Shown here piece after piece: positions 1 to 7,222 of a stretch of 12,209 nucleotides of DNA (within the stretch, counting starts at the first letter, position 1; each line of letters opens with the position of its first letter). This stretch comes from Planctomycetes bacterium UBA2386. GTDB taxonomy: Bacteria; Planctomycetota; UBA1135; UBA2386. The notes under the pieces were generated by a model that saw only the letters and a program-made list of their open reading frames with translations, made no database searches and was not told the DNA's origin. The stretch spans positions 1 through 12,209 of the forward strand of contig DDSQ01000047.1 in the NCBI GenBank assembly GCA_002343845.1, given 5' to 3'. The translations under genes and the position numbers were made by a program.

Positions 1-3000
1 GCGCCTCGCCGCCCGACAGCGTCGCCGCCGAACGATCGAGCGTCAGGTAGCCGAGCCCCGTCTCGCGCAGGAACTGCAGCCGATGCCCGAGTTCCTTGCG
101 CACGTCGGCGGCGATGCGCTGCTCGGTGGCATCGAGCCGCAGCGTCGCCAGGCGTTCGCTCGCAGCGTCGACGGTGCAGGCGAGCAGTTCGGGCAGCCGC
201 ACGCCGCCGACGCGCACCGCGCGCGGCCCGGGCTGCAGGCGTTCGCCGAGGCAATCGGGGCAGCGCTCGCTGCGCATCACCGCGCCGAACCGTTCGTCGC
301 CGCCCGTCTGTTCGTCCTTGCCGAGGAACCACTCCTCGACCTGCCGCGCCAGCCCCTTCCACGGCACCTGCATGCGCCATTCGCGCCGCTTGCCGGCCTC
401 CACCTTCTTGAACACCACTTCGAAGCGCTCGTCGCCGGCACCGCGCAGCAGCAGGGTGCGCGCCTTCGCCGGCAGCTTCTTCCACGGCAGGTCGAGGTCG
501 AAGCCGTGCCGATCCGCGAGCACGCGCGCGACCTCGGCGTAGTAGCCCTCGCTGCCGGTCAGGAACGTGAACGCCGCACCCGCGTGCCGGATTGCGCCGC
601 CGAACGCCGGGCGCTCGGGGTGGTTGACGAGCAGGTCTTCGGCGCAGACCACGACGACGCCGAGCCCCAGGCACCGCGCGCACGCACCGCTGTGGTGGTT
701 GAACGAGAACCAGCGTGGATGCGGCTCGGCCGGAGCCTGGTAGTCGCAGAGGTGGCAGCCGCCGTCGGCGCGGAACCAGTGTCGATCGCCGCGCGATGGC
801 CCGTCGACGAGTTGCAGCACCGCGGCGGGCGCCCCGCCGTGCGCTGCGGCGGCCTGCTGCGCCTGCTCGATCGCGTCGGCGAGGCGCGCGCGGTCGGTCG
901 CCGTGGTGCGGTCGAGCACCAGGAACAGCTCCTTGGGCACCGCCGTCAACGGTGCGTCGAGCCGGCGCTCTTCGCCATCGGCCAGCACGCGCAGCCAGCC
1001 CGCCCGCTGCCATTCCCCGCGCAGGGCTTCGAGCCACGGCAATGCGGCATCGGCCGGCACCGTGATCGGCGCCAACACCGACACGCGTTGCCCCGGCCAG
1101 TCCTGTACGGCCTTCTGCGCCGCCTTGCTCGGCGACCAGGCGACCAGTTCCTGGCCGTGCGTCGGGCAGTGCGCGCGCCCGACGCGCGCGAACAGCAGCC
1201 GCAGGTAGTCGTGGATCTCCGTCGTGGTCGCGACCGTCGACCGGGGACTGCGCGCGGTGCGCTTCTGGTCGATCGCGATCGCTGGCCCCAGCCCATCGAG
1301 CCGATCGACCGGCGCCTTGTCCATGCGGCCGAGGAAGCGCCTCGCGTAGGTCGACATGCTCTCGAGGAAGCGGCGCTGGCCTTCCTGGAAGATCGTGTCG
1401 AAGGCGAGGCTCGACTTGCCGGAGCCCGACGGGCCAGTGAGCACCGTGAAGCGACCGAGCGGCACGTCGGCGTCCACTGCTTGCAGGTTGTGCGTGCGCG
1501 CCCCGCGCACGGTGATGTGCGTCGGCCGCGCCACCACCGTCGGCGCCACCGGGCGCGGCGCCTTCGCCGCCTTGCCCGCGCGACGGGTGCTACGCCCGAG
1601 ACCCAAGGCGCGCAGCGCGGCTCCGGTCGCCGACTTGCCGTCGTCGGCGAGTTGTTCCGGGGTTCCCGTCATCACGACGACGCCGCCGCCCGCTCCGCCC
1701 TCGGGGCCCATCTCGATCAGCCAGTCCGCCGCACGCACGACGTCGAGGTTGTGCTCGATCACCAGCACGGTGTTGCCGGCGTCGCACAACCGCTGCAGCG
1801 CGGTCAGCAGCCGGCTGACGTCGTGGAAGTGCAGCCCCGTGGTCGGCTCGTCGAGCACGTAGAACGTCTTGCCCGTCGCCGGCCGCTGCAGTTCGGTCGC
1901 CAGCTTCACGCGCTGCGCTTCGCCGCCGGACAACGTCGTCGACGGCTGGCCCAGTCGCAGGTAGCCGAGCCCGACGTCCTGCAGCGCCACCAACCCGCGC
2001 GCGATCTTGGGGATCGCGGCGAAGAACGTCGCGGCTTCGTCGACGGTCATCTCGAGCACGTCGTGCACGCTCTTGCCGTTCCAGCGGATCGCCAACGTCT
2101 CGGCGTGGAAGCGAGCCCCCCCACACTCGTCGCAGACGACTTCGACCGGCGCCAGGAAGTTCATCTCCAGCGTGGTGACGCCGGCCCCCTCGCACGCCTC
2201 GCAGCGGCCGCCCGGCACGTTGAACGAGAAGCGGCCCTTCTCGTACTGCCGCAGCTTGCTCTCGGGCAGCATCGCGAACAGGTCGCGGACGTGCGTCCAG
2301 ACGTCGGTGTAGGTCGCCGGGTTGCTGCGCGGTGTGCGCCCGATCGGCGCCTGGTCGATCTCGACGACCTTGTCGAGCGCCTTGGTGCCGTGCACCGCGT
2401 CGCAGTGAGGGTGTCCGGCGTCGCTGACGCCGAGGTCGCGCCGCAGGGCCGGCACCAGCACGTGGTGCACCAGCGTCGACTTGCCCGATCCCGACACGCC
2501 GGTGATCGCCACGAGCCGCCCGAGCGGCACGTCGACGTCGACGCCCTGCAGGTTGTGCCAGCGCGCGCCGCGGATCGCGAGCACACCGCGGTCCTCGGTG
2601 CGTCGCGCGTTGGGCATCGGCACGACCAACTCGCCGCGCAGGTAGCGCCCGGTCAACGACCCGGGCGTCGCCTCGACCTGCTCGGGCGTGCCGGCCGCCG
2701 TCACTTCGCCGCCGTGCACGCCGGCTTCCGGCCCGATGTCGACCAGGAAGTCGCTGGCGCGCATCGTCGCCTCGTCGTGTTCGACGACGACCACGGTGTT
2801 GCCACGGTCGCGCAGCGCCTGCAGCGTGCGCAGCAGCCGCTCCTGGTCGCGCGAATGCAGGCCGATGCTCGGCTCGTCGAGCACGTAGAGGATGCCGCGC
2901 AACCCCGCGCCGACCTGGGCCGCGAGCCGGATGCGCTGCGACTCTCCGCCCGACAGGGTCGGCGCCCGCCGTTCGAGCGTCAGGTAGCCCAGGCCGACGT

Positions 3001-4471
3001 CGGCGAGGAACACGAGCCGCCGTTCGATCTCCTGCCGGATGTCACGGCCGATGCGTTCGGCGTTGCCGGCGAGCCGGATCGCGCGCACCCACTGCAGCGC
3101 CTCGTCGACGGACATCGCCAGCACGGCCGGCAACGAGCGCCCCTGGAACGCCACCGCGCGCGCCGCCGCCGACAACCGGCTGCCGTTGCAGTCCGGGCAG
3201 CGCACCGAGGCGCGGAAACGATCGAGGTGCCGCGCGCGCGACGGCCGGTAGACCGCTTCGAGGTGGCCGAGCACGCCCGGGAAGGCGATGCGGTCGCTGC
3301 CCGACGTCGTGAACATCGCGCTCTTGCGTTGCCACCGGAAGTCGAACTTCTGGCTGCCCGAGCCGTGCAGCACGACCTTCTTCGCCTTCGCCGGCAACTG
3401 CCGCCACGGCGTGTCGAGGTCGAAACCGAACGCGCGCCCCACTTCGGCGAGATGCTCGAGCGTCAGCCGGCCGTAGACCAGCCGCCCCTCGTCGGTGAAC
3501 ACGTGCAGCGCGCCATCGCGCAGCGACTTCGCCGGGTCGGCGACCAGCCGCTCGGCGTCGAAGCCGAACGTCTCGCCGAGTCCGTCGCACTTCGCGCACG
3601 CGCCGATCGGGCTGTTGAACGAGAACAGGCGCGGTTCGAGTTCGGGCAGCGAACCGTGGCCGTTCGGGCAGCTGCGCTGCGTCGAGAACAGGCGATAGCC
3701 GTCCTCGCCCCACACCAGCGCGCACGAGCCGGAGCCGAGCGACACCGCCTGCTCGACCGCTTCGGCCAGCCGCGAGCGCACGTCGGCGCCGATCGTCAGC
3801 CGGTCGATGACGAGTTCGATCGTGTGGTACGCGTAGCGCGCCAACGTGATCTCCTCGTCGAGCCGCCGCACCACGCCATCGATGCGCGCGCGCACGAAGC
3901 CCTGCCGGGCCCACTCGGCGAGTTCCTTGCGGTACTCGCCCTTGCGTTCGCGGACGACCGGCGCGGTCACCATCACCGACTTGCCCGCGTACTCGCCGAC
4001 CATCGCCTCGACGATGCGGTCGGGCGACCACGCCTCGATCGCCGCACCACACTCGGGACAGCTCGGCTCCCCGAGACGCGACCACAGCAGGCGCAGGAAG
4101 TCGCTGACCTCGGTCAAGGTGCCGACCGTCGAGCGCGCACTGTGGCTCGTCGACTTCTGGTCGATCGAGACCGTCGGCGACAGGCCCTCGACCAGGTCGA
4201 CCTTCGGCTTCTCCATGCGGCCGAGGAACTGGCGCGCGTAGGAGCTGAGGCTCTCGAGGAAGCGGCGCTGCCCCTCCTGGTAGATCGTGTGCCAGGCGAG
4301 GCTCGACTTGCCCGACCCCGAAACGCCCGTGAAGGTGGTCAGCGCGTCGCGCGGGAACGTCAGGTCGACGCCCTTCAGGTTGTGCTCCCGCGCCCCCTTG
4401 ACCACCACGTAGCCCGCAGCGGATTCGACGGTTGCGGCCTTTGGCCGAGGCTGTTTCGACTTCGTAGCCAA
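1..4471 (-). CDS. uvrA: Tandem (double-length) UvrA, excinuclease ABC subunit A, C-terminal end outside the window
   Basis: DNA damage-recognition ATPase of nucleotide excision repair, which loads UvrB. 1490 codons are visible and the frame is still open at the left edge. A complete UvrA (about residues 1-950) is followed by a basic, Ala/Pro-rich linker and a second UvrA. Seen in order: Walker A GVSGSGKSS (49-57), a Zn site with C268, H272, C292 and C295, signature LSGGESQR (506-513), Walker B YVLDEPSIG, second Walker A GVSGSGKST (658-666), CEAC/CDEC zinc finger, signature LSGGEAQR (847-854), Walker B YVLDEPTTG, then copy two with Walker A GPSGSGKSS (1013-1021), a CHLC/CARC zinc finger, and signature LSGGEA (1485-1490) at the edge. 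A normal UvrA is about 940 residues, so the full protein is probably near 1,900-2,000. No in-frame ATG lies near the N-terminus; TTG at 4471 gives a short basic leader before the conserved start of the fold. The UvrA identity is certain; the exact start is not. Confidence 0.95.
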   Translation of the reverse strand, partial: MATKSKQPRPKAATVESAAGYVVVKGAREHNLKGVDLTFPRDALTTFTGVSGSGKSSLAWHTIYQEGQRRFLESLSSYARQFLGRMEKPKVDLVEGLSPTVSIDQKSTSHSARSTVGTLTEVSDFLRLLWSRLGEPSCPECGAAIEAWSPDRIVEAMVGEYAGKSVMVTAPVVRERKGEYRKELAEWARQGFVRARIDGVVRRLDEEITLARYAYHTIELVIDRLTIGADVRSRLAEAVEQAVSLGSGSCALVWGEDGYRLFSTQRSCPNGHGSLPELEPRLFSFNSPIGACAKCDGLGETFGFDAERLVADPAKSLRDGALHVFTDEGRLVYGRLTLEHLAEVGRAFGFDLDTPWRQLPAKAKKVVLHGSGSQKFDFRWQRKSAMFTTSGSDRIAFPGVLGHLEAVYRPSRARHLDRFRASVRCPDCNGSRLSAAARAVAFQGRSLPAVLAMSVDEALQWVRAIRLAGNAERIGRDIRQEIERRLVFLADVGLGYLTLERRAPTLSGGESQRIRLAAQVGAGLRGILYVLDEPSIGLHSRDQERLLRTLQALRDRGNTVVVVEHDEATMRASDFLVDIGPEAGVHGGEVTAAGTPEQVEATPGSLTGRYLRGELVVPMPNARRTEDRGVLAIRGARWHNLQGVDVDVPLGRLVAITGVSGSGKSTLVHHVLVPALRRDLGVSDAGHPHCDAVHGTKALDKVVEIDQAPIGRTPRSNPATYTDVWTHVRDLFAMLPESKLRQYEKGRFSFNVPGGRCEACEGAGVTTLEMNFLAPVEVVCDECGGARFHAETLAIRWNGKSVHDVLEMTVDEAATFFAAIPKIARGLVALQDVGLGYLRLGQPSTTLSGGEAQRVKLATELQRPATGKTFYVLDEPTTGLHFHDVSRLLTALQRLCDAGNTVLVIEHNLDVVRAADWLIEMGPEGGAGGGVVVMTGTPEQLADDGKSATGAALRALGLGRSTRRAGKAAKAPRPVAPTVVARPTHITVRGARTHNLQAVDADVPLGRFTVLTGPSGSGKSSLAFDTIFQEGQRRFLESMSTYARRFLGRMDKAPVDRLDGLGPAIAIDQKRTARSPRSTVATTTEIHDYLRLLFARVGRAHCPTHGQELVAWSPSKAAQKAVQDWPGQRVSVLAPITVPADAALPWLEALRGEWQRAGWLRVLADGEERRLDAPLTAVPKELFLVLDRTTATDRARLADAIEQAQQAAAAHGGAPAAVLQLVDGPSRGDRHWFRADGGCHLCDYQAPAEPHPRWFSFNHHSGACARCLGLGVVVVCAEDLLVNHPERPAFGGAIRHAGAAFTFLTGSEGYYAEVARVLADRHGFDLDLPWKKLPAKARTLLLRGAGDERFEVVFKKVEAGKRREWRMQVPWKGLARQVEEWFLGKDEQTGGDERFGAVMRSERCPDCLGERLQPGPRAVRVGGVRLPELLACTVDAASERLATLRLDATEQRIAADVRKELGHRLQFLRETGLGYLTLDRSAATLSGGEA

Positions 4472-4505
4472 GCGACGAACCCCGCAGCATAGCAGGCGTG
4501 GGCCG

Positions 4506-4519
4506 CCCGACCAGTCGGG
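4506..4519. promoter_or_regulatory. Perfect 6-bp palindrome between divergent uvrA and small ORF
   Basis: CCCGAC-CA-GTCGGG, a perfect inverted repeat with a 2-nt centre, lies in the 107-bp divergent intergenic region, 35 bp upstream of the uvrA TTG. It could be an operator half-site pair. It does not match the E. coli or B. subtilis LexA boxes I know. In DNA this rich in G and C, chance palindromes are common, so this is a weak call. Confidence 0.2.
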
Positions 4520-4578
4520 GCGAGCCCATCGTGGCCGGCGACCGCGCGGCGCTGGCCGGCTACGGTGCCGGGCGCACG

Positions 4579-4926
4579 ATGGACGACGACGACCTGCACG
4601 ACGACGACCCGGCGGCCGAACAGGACCTCCTGGTCGTGCTGAAGCTCAGCAACCGTCAGATGGGGACGCACCAGGAGCGCGAGGCCCTCGAAGCGTTCGC
4701 CGACGAACTCGAAGCGGCGATCACGGCCGCCGGTGTCGGCGAGTACGACGGCGACGAACTCGGCGGCGGCGAGTGCACGCTGTTCTTCTGCGGCCCCGAC
4801 GTCGACAAGCTGTTGTTCGTGCTGCAGCCGCTGCTCAAGCGCTCGCCCCTGTGCCGCGGCGGCCACCTGGTGCGCATGGTCGCGACCGAAGGCGGCGGCT
4901 TCGCGAGCCAGCGTCAGCCGATCTGA
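4579..4926 (+). CDS. Small acidic protein of unknown function
   Basis: 115 residues; I do not recognise the family. The N-terminus is strongly acidic (MDDDDLHDDD), followed by a probable alpha/beta fold: a strand (LLVVLKL, 17-23), an amphipathic helix rich in Glu and Ala (about 31-51), a Gly-rich turn, a strand ending in a Cys (CTLFFCG, 66-72), a helix (about 75-88) and a strand near VRMVATEG. There is no signal peptide or membrane segment, so it is probably cytoplasmic. The ATG at 4579 was chosen over an in-frame GTG at 4498 because the extra N-terminal residues look like untranslated spacer. No Shine-Dalgarno sequence is apparent. It is divergent from uvrA and convergent with the IMPase gene. 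That it is a real gene rests on its sensible secondary structure, its neat fit between neighbours and the absence of any competing gene here. Confidence 0.7.
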   Translation: MDDDDLHDDDPAAEQDLLVVLKLSNRQMGTHQEREALEAFADELEAAITAAGVGEYDGDELGGGECTLFFCGPDVDKLLFVLQPLLKRSPLCRGGHLVRMVATEGGGFASQRQPI

Positions 4927-4941
4927 CGCCCCGCGCGTCAG
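4923..4941. terminator. Hairpin shared by convergent genes, containing both stop codons
   Basis: CTGACGC-CCCGC-GCGTCAG is a perfect 7-bp stem with a 5-nt loop. The TGA of the upstream plus-strand gene (4924-4926) sits in one arm, and the TGA of the minus-strand IMPase gene (4940-4938) sits in the other. It occupies the whole gap between the two convergent genes. There is no T-tract on either side, so it is not a classical intrinsic terminator. It may slow polymerase or protect 3' ends in both directions. Confidence 0.5.
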
Positions 4942-5771
4942 CCGGCGACCGGCCGCAGCCGGGCGAGCAGTTCGTCGTGCAGCCTCCCGTTGCTCGCGAC
5001 CACCTGCTCGCCGAACAACCAGTTCGAACCGCCGGCGAAGTCGGTGACGCGTCCGCCCGCTTCCGCCACCAACACCGCCCCCGCGGCGACGTCGTAGGGT
5101 GCGAGGTACAGCTCCCAGTAGCCGTCGTAGCTGCCGGCCGCGACGTAGCAGAGATCGAGCTCCGCCGAACCGAGCCGGCGCAGGTCGCGGCAGTGCGGCA
5201 GGATCGCGGCGACGTTGCCGGCGTTGTCGTCGCGGCCCGGCTCGTTGCGCACGTAGCTGAACCCCGTCGCCAGCAGCGCGTCCGCGAAGTCCCCGGTCGA
5301 CGAGACGCGCAGCGGCTGCCGGCGACCGTCGGCGAACACGCGCGAGGCACCGAGGCCGCGCGCACCGACGAACGTCTCGCCCAGCGCCGGCGCGTGCACG
5401 ACGCCGACCACCGGCTCGTTGCGGAACGCGAGCGCCACGGCGACCGCGAAGTGCGGCAGCCCGTGCACGTAGTTGGTGGTGCCGTCGAGCGGGTCGACGA
5501 TCCACGTCCAGTCGGCCGACTTGCTGGCGCGCCCCTGCGCCGTCAGCACGCCTTCTTCGGCGAGCACGGCGTGGTCCGGGAAGGCAGCGAGCAGGCCGCC
5601 GACGACGATCGTCTCGGCAGCGCGGTCGGCGGCGGTGACCAGTTCACGGCGCGTGGCCTTGTGGTGCACCTGCACGTCGGTCGTGCGCATGCGCGTCAGT
5701 TCGCGGCCCGCGAGTTCAGCGAGGCGCTGCGCCTCGGCGGTGAACCGCTGCAGGTCGGACGAAGGCGGCAT
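4938..5771 (-). CDS. Inositol monophosphatase family protein
   Basis: 277 residues, normal length for the Mg2+-dependent IMPase/SuhB/CysQ/HisN phosphatase superfamily, which hydrolyses small phosphate monoesters. Metal-binding motifs are complete: AEEG (71-74, with E72/E73), motif A DPLDGTTN (93-100, metal ligands D93 and D96), and motif B around PYDVAAG (225-231, D227). No signal peptide, so cytoplasmic. The ATG at 5771 overlaps the dacB stop as TGATG, which indicates translational coupling in a two-gene operon. The exact substrate (inositol-1-phosphate, histidinol phosphate, PAP or a sugar phosphate) cannot be decided from the motifs, so no symbol is given. The dacB partner does not settle the role. 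Confidence 0.93.
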   Translation of the reverse strand: MPPSSDLQRFTAEAQRLAELAGRELTRMRTTDVQVHHKATRRELVTAADRAAETIVVGGLLAAFPDHAVLAEEGVLTAQGRASKSADWTWIVDPLDGTTNYVHGLPHFAVAVALAFRNEPVVGVVHAPALGETFVGARGLGASRVFADGRRQPLRVSSTGDFADALLATGFSYVRNEPGRDDNAGNVAAILPHCRDLRRLGSAELDLCYVAAGSYDGYWELYLAPYDVAAGAVLVAEAGGRVTDFAGGSNWLFGEQVVASNGRLHDELLARLRPVAG

Positions 5772-7147
5772 CACCCCTCGGTGCGATCGAGCGCCTGCAC
5801 GATCTCCTCCTGCAGGCGCTTCAAGTCCTTGTTCAGTCCGTCCTGCTTTGGGTCGTAGTTCATCAGGATCGAGAACCACCGCACCGAGCCGTCGCGCCGC
5901 TCGAGCACGCCCGACAGCGACGACGCGCCGCGGATCCAGCCGGTCTTGGCGCGCACCCGGCCGACCAGATCGCTGCCGCGGAAGCGCCCTTCGAGCGTGC
6001 CGCTGCGGCCGGCGATCGGCAGGCAGCCGCGCAGCACCGGACCCACCGGCGTCGCGTCGGCGCGCGCCATCGCCGTGAGCAGCAGGCCCGGCGTGACTCG
6101 GCTCTGCTTCGACAGCCCGGAGCCGTCGGCGATCACGACGCCATCGGGAACACGACCGAGCAGGGCGACGATCTGGTCGTGCATCGCCAAGACACCGCCG
6201 GCAAGACTGCCGTCGTTGCGCCGCTGGTTCGACAACACGCGCAGGCACTGCTCGGCATCGAAGTTCGACGAGTCCTCGAGCATGCGCAGGACGGCCTGCC
6301 GCAGGTCGCTGCGGTGCACCAGGACCTCGCGGTCGGCGACGTTCGCCGCCACGCCGACGGTGATGCCGCCGTCGGCGAGCCCCTTCTGCAGCGCGGCGCG
6401 AAACCACACGGCCGGATCGGCGACCGCGCCACGGATCGTGACCGGCTTGGCGCGCCGCGGGAACTTGCCGCGGACCAGCACGCTGTCGCCGCGGTCGCTC
6501 GCGCCGTAGGTCGCGCCCTTGGCGCTCGCCACCATCGCGATCGCGCCGCGCAGCGGCATATCGACGACCGGCGCCTCGATCAGGGCGCTGGCCTGGCCAC
6601 CTTCCTGCGCGGTGATGCGCACCGCGAACGTGCCCTGTTCGAGCACGAACGGCCCGGTCGGCGCGCAGTAGTAGGTCTCGAGCTGGTCGGCGGGCCACGT
6701 CGACGGACGCCCCGGCCCCACGAACGTGCCGGCGTCGAGATCGATCGCGCCGACGCTGCGCACCCCGAGCGCGCGCAGTTCGGCGGCCACCCGCGCGAAC
6801 ACCGCCGCGCTGTCGTGCACCGAGCCGCGAATCCAGTTCGGATCGCCGCTGGCCGTCACGACCAGGTTGCCGCCGCGCAGCCGGAACACCGTCGCGAACT
6901 CGTGGTCGACGCCGAGGCCTTGCAGCACCGCCGTCGCCGTCAGCACCTTCATGTTGCTGGCCGGTGCGAACGCCTCCGTCGCGCGGTGCCGGAAGAGCAC
7001 GTTGCCCGCACCGTCGGCGACGGCGACGCCCGTACGCGCGCCCAGCGCCTCGGCCGCCGCCACCAACCGCTGCAGATCCTGCGCCGAAGCGCTCGCCGCA
7101 AACGCACCTGCCGAGAAGAGACAGACCGCTGTCGCCCACCGCCGCAT
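5771..7147 (-). CDS. dacB: D-alanyl-D-alanine carboxypeptidase/endopeptidase, PBP4 type (peptidase S13)
   Basis: 458 residues, close to E. coli PBP4 (477). It trims or cuts peptide cross-links of peptidoglycan in the periplasm. All three penicillin-binding motifs are present: SNMK with nucleophile S64 and K67, SSN at 293-295, and KTG at 401-403. The DGSGLSKQSRVTP segment (341-353) is typical of the family. The long region between the first two motifs matches the family's inserted domains. The ATG at 7147 starts a signal peptide: MRRW, a hydrophobic core (about 5-20) and a probable cleavage site at ASAQ (20-23). The open frame continues upstream, but that part lacks signal-peptide character. 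First gene of a two-gene unit with the IMPase. The start is divergent from the ThuA-DUF1080 gene 75 bp away. Confidence 0.94.
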   Translation of the reverse strand: MRRWATAVCLFSAGAFAASASAQDLQRLVAAAEALGARTGVAVADGAGNVLFRHRATEAFAPASNMKVLTATAVLQGLGVDHEFATVFRLRGGNLVVTASGDPNWIRGSVHDSAAVFARVAAELRALGVRSVGAIDLDAGTFVGPGRPSTWPADQLETYYCAPTGPFVLEQGTFAVRITAQEGGQASALIEAPVVDMPLRGAIAMVASAKGATYGASDRGDSVLVRGKFPRRAKPVTIRGAVADPAVWFRAALQKGLADGGITVGVAANVADREVLVHRSDLRQAVLRMLEDSSNFDAEQCLRVLSNQRRNDGSLAGGVLAMHDQIVALLGRVPDGVVIADGSGLSKQSRVTPGLLLTAMARADATPVGPVLRGCLPIAGRSGTLEGRFRGSDLVGRVRAKTGWIRGASSLSGVLERRDGSVRWFSILMNYDPKQDGLNKDLKRLQEEIVQALDRTEG

Positions 7148-7160
7148 GGCGGGGTCGTAC

Positions 7161-7185
7161 CGGTTGTGGCGATCGTCCGCAACCG
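7161..7185. repeat. 9-bp inverted repeat in the dacB/thuA-like divergent region
   Basis: CGGTTGTGG (7161-7169) and CCGCAACCG (7177-7185) pair over 9 positions with one G-T mismatch or wobble, around a 7-nt centre. It lies 14 bp upstream of the dacB ATG. It could be an operator for the divergent pair or a hairpin in the dacB leader. No clear -35/-10 pair was found in this 75-bp region. On the plus strand TACCTT at 7211-7216 ends 6 nt before the ATG, which would suit a leaderless transcript, but no -35 accompanies it. Confidence 0.3.
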
Positions 7186-7222
7186 CAGTGCGCGTGGTGC
7201 GGCGGCCGACTACCTTGCCCGG

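Noticed and set aside
83..4492. A 1469-codon open frame on the plus strand
   Set aside because: It lies antisense to uvrA and is rich in Arg, Ala, Gln and His with no recognisable domain. Long antisense open frames are expected opposite GC-rich genes. The minus strand carries unambiguous UvrA motifs.
3042..4529. A 495-codon minus-strand frame starting upstream of uvrA with an ATG
   Set aside because: It is out of frame with the UvrA motifs and its product is a low-complexity Arg/Gly-rich string. The real gene is one frame away.
4498..4578. A GTG start extending the small acidic protein by 27 residues
   Set aside because: The extension is Gly/Arg/Ala-rich and crosses the divergent regulatory region and palindrome; the ATG at 4579 is preferred.
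4375..5505. A 376-codon minus-strand frame covering the small acidic protein gene and part of the IMPase gene
   Set aside because: Its composition is that of a shifted GC-rich frame; the IMPase motifs are in another frame, and the plus-strand gene at 4579-4926 gives a more protein-like product.
7211..7222. Leaderless promoter (TACCTT then 6 nt to ATG) for the ThuA-DUF1080 gene
   Set aside because: The -10-like hexamer is well placed but no -35 is visible, and such hexamers are common by chance. It is mentioned only in the nearby repeat entry.
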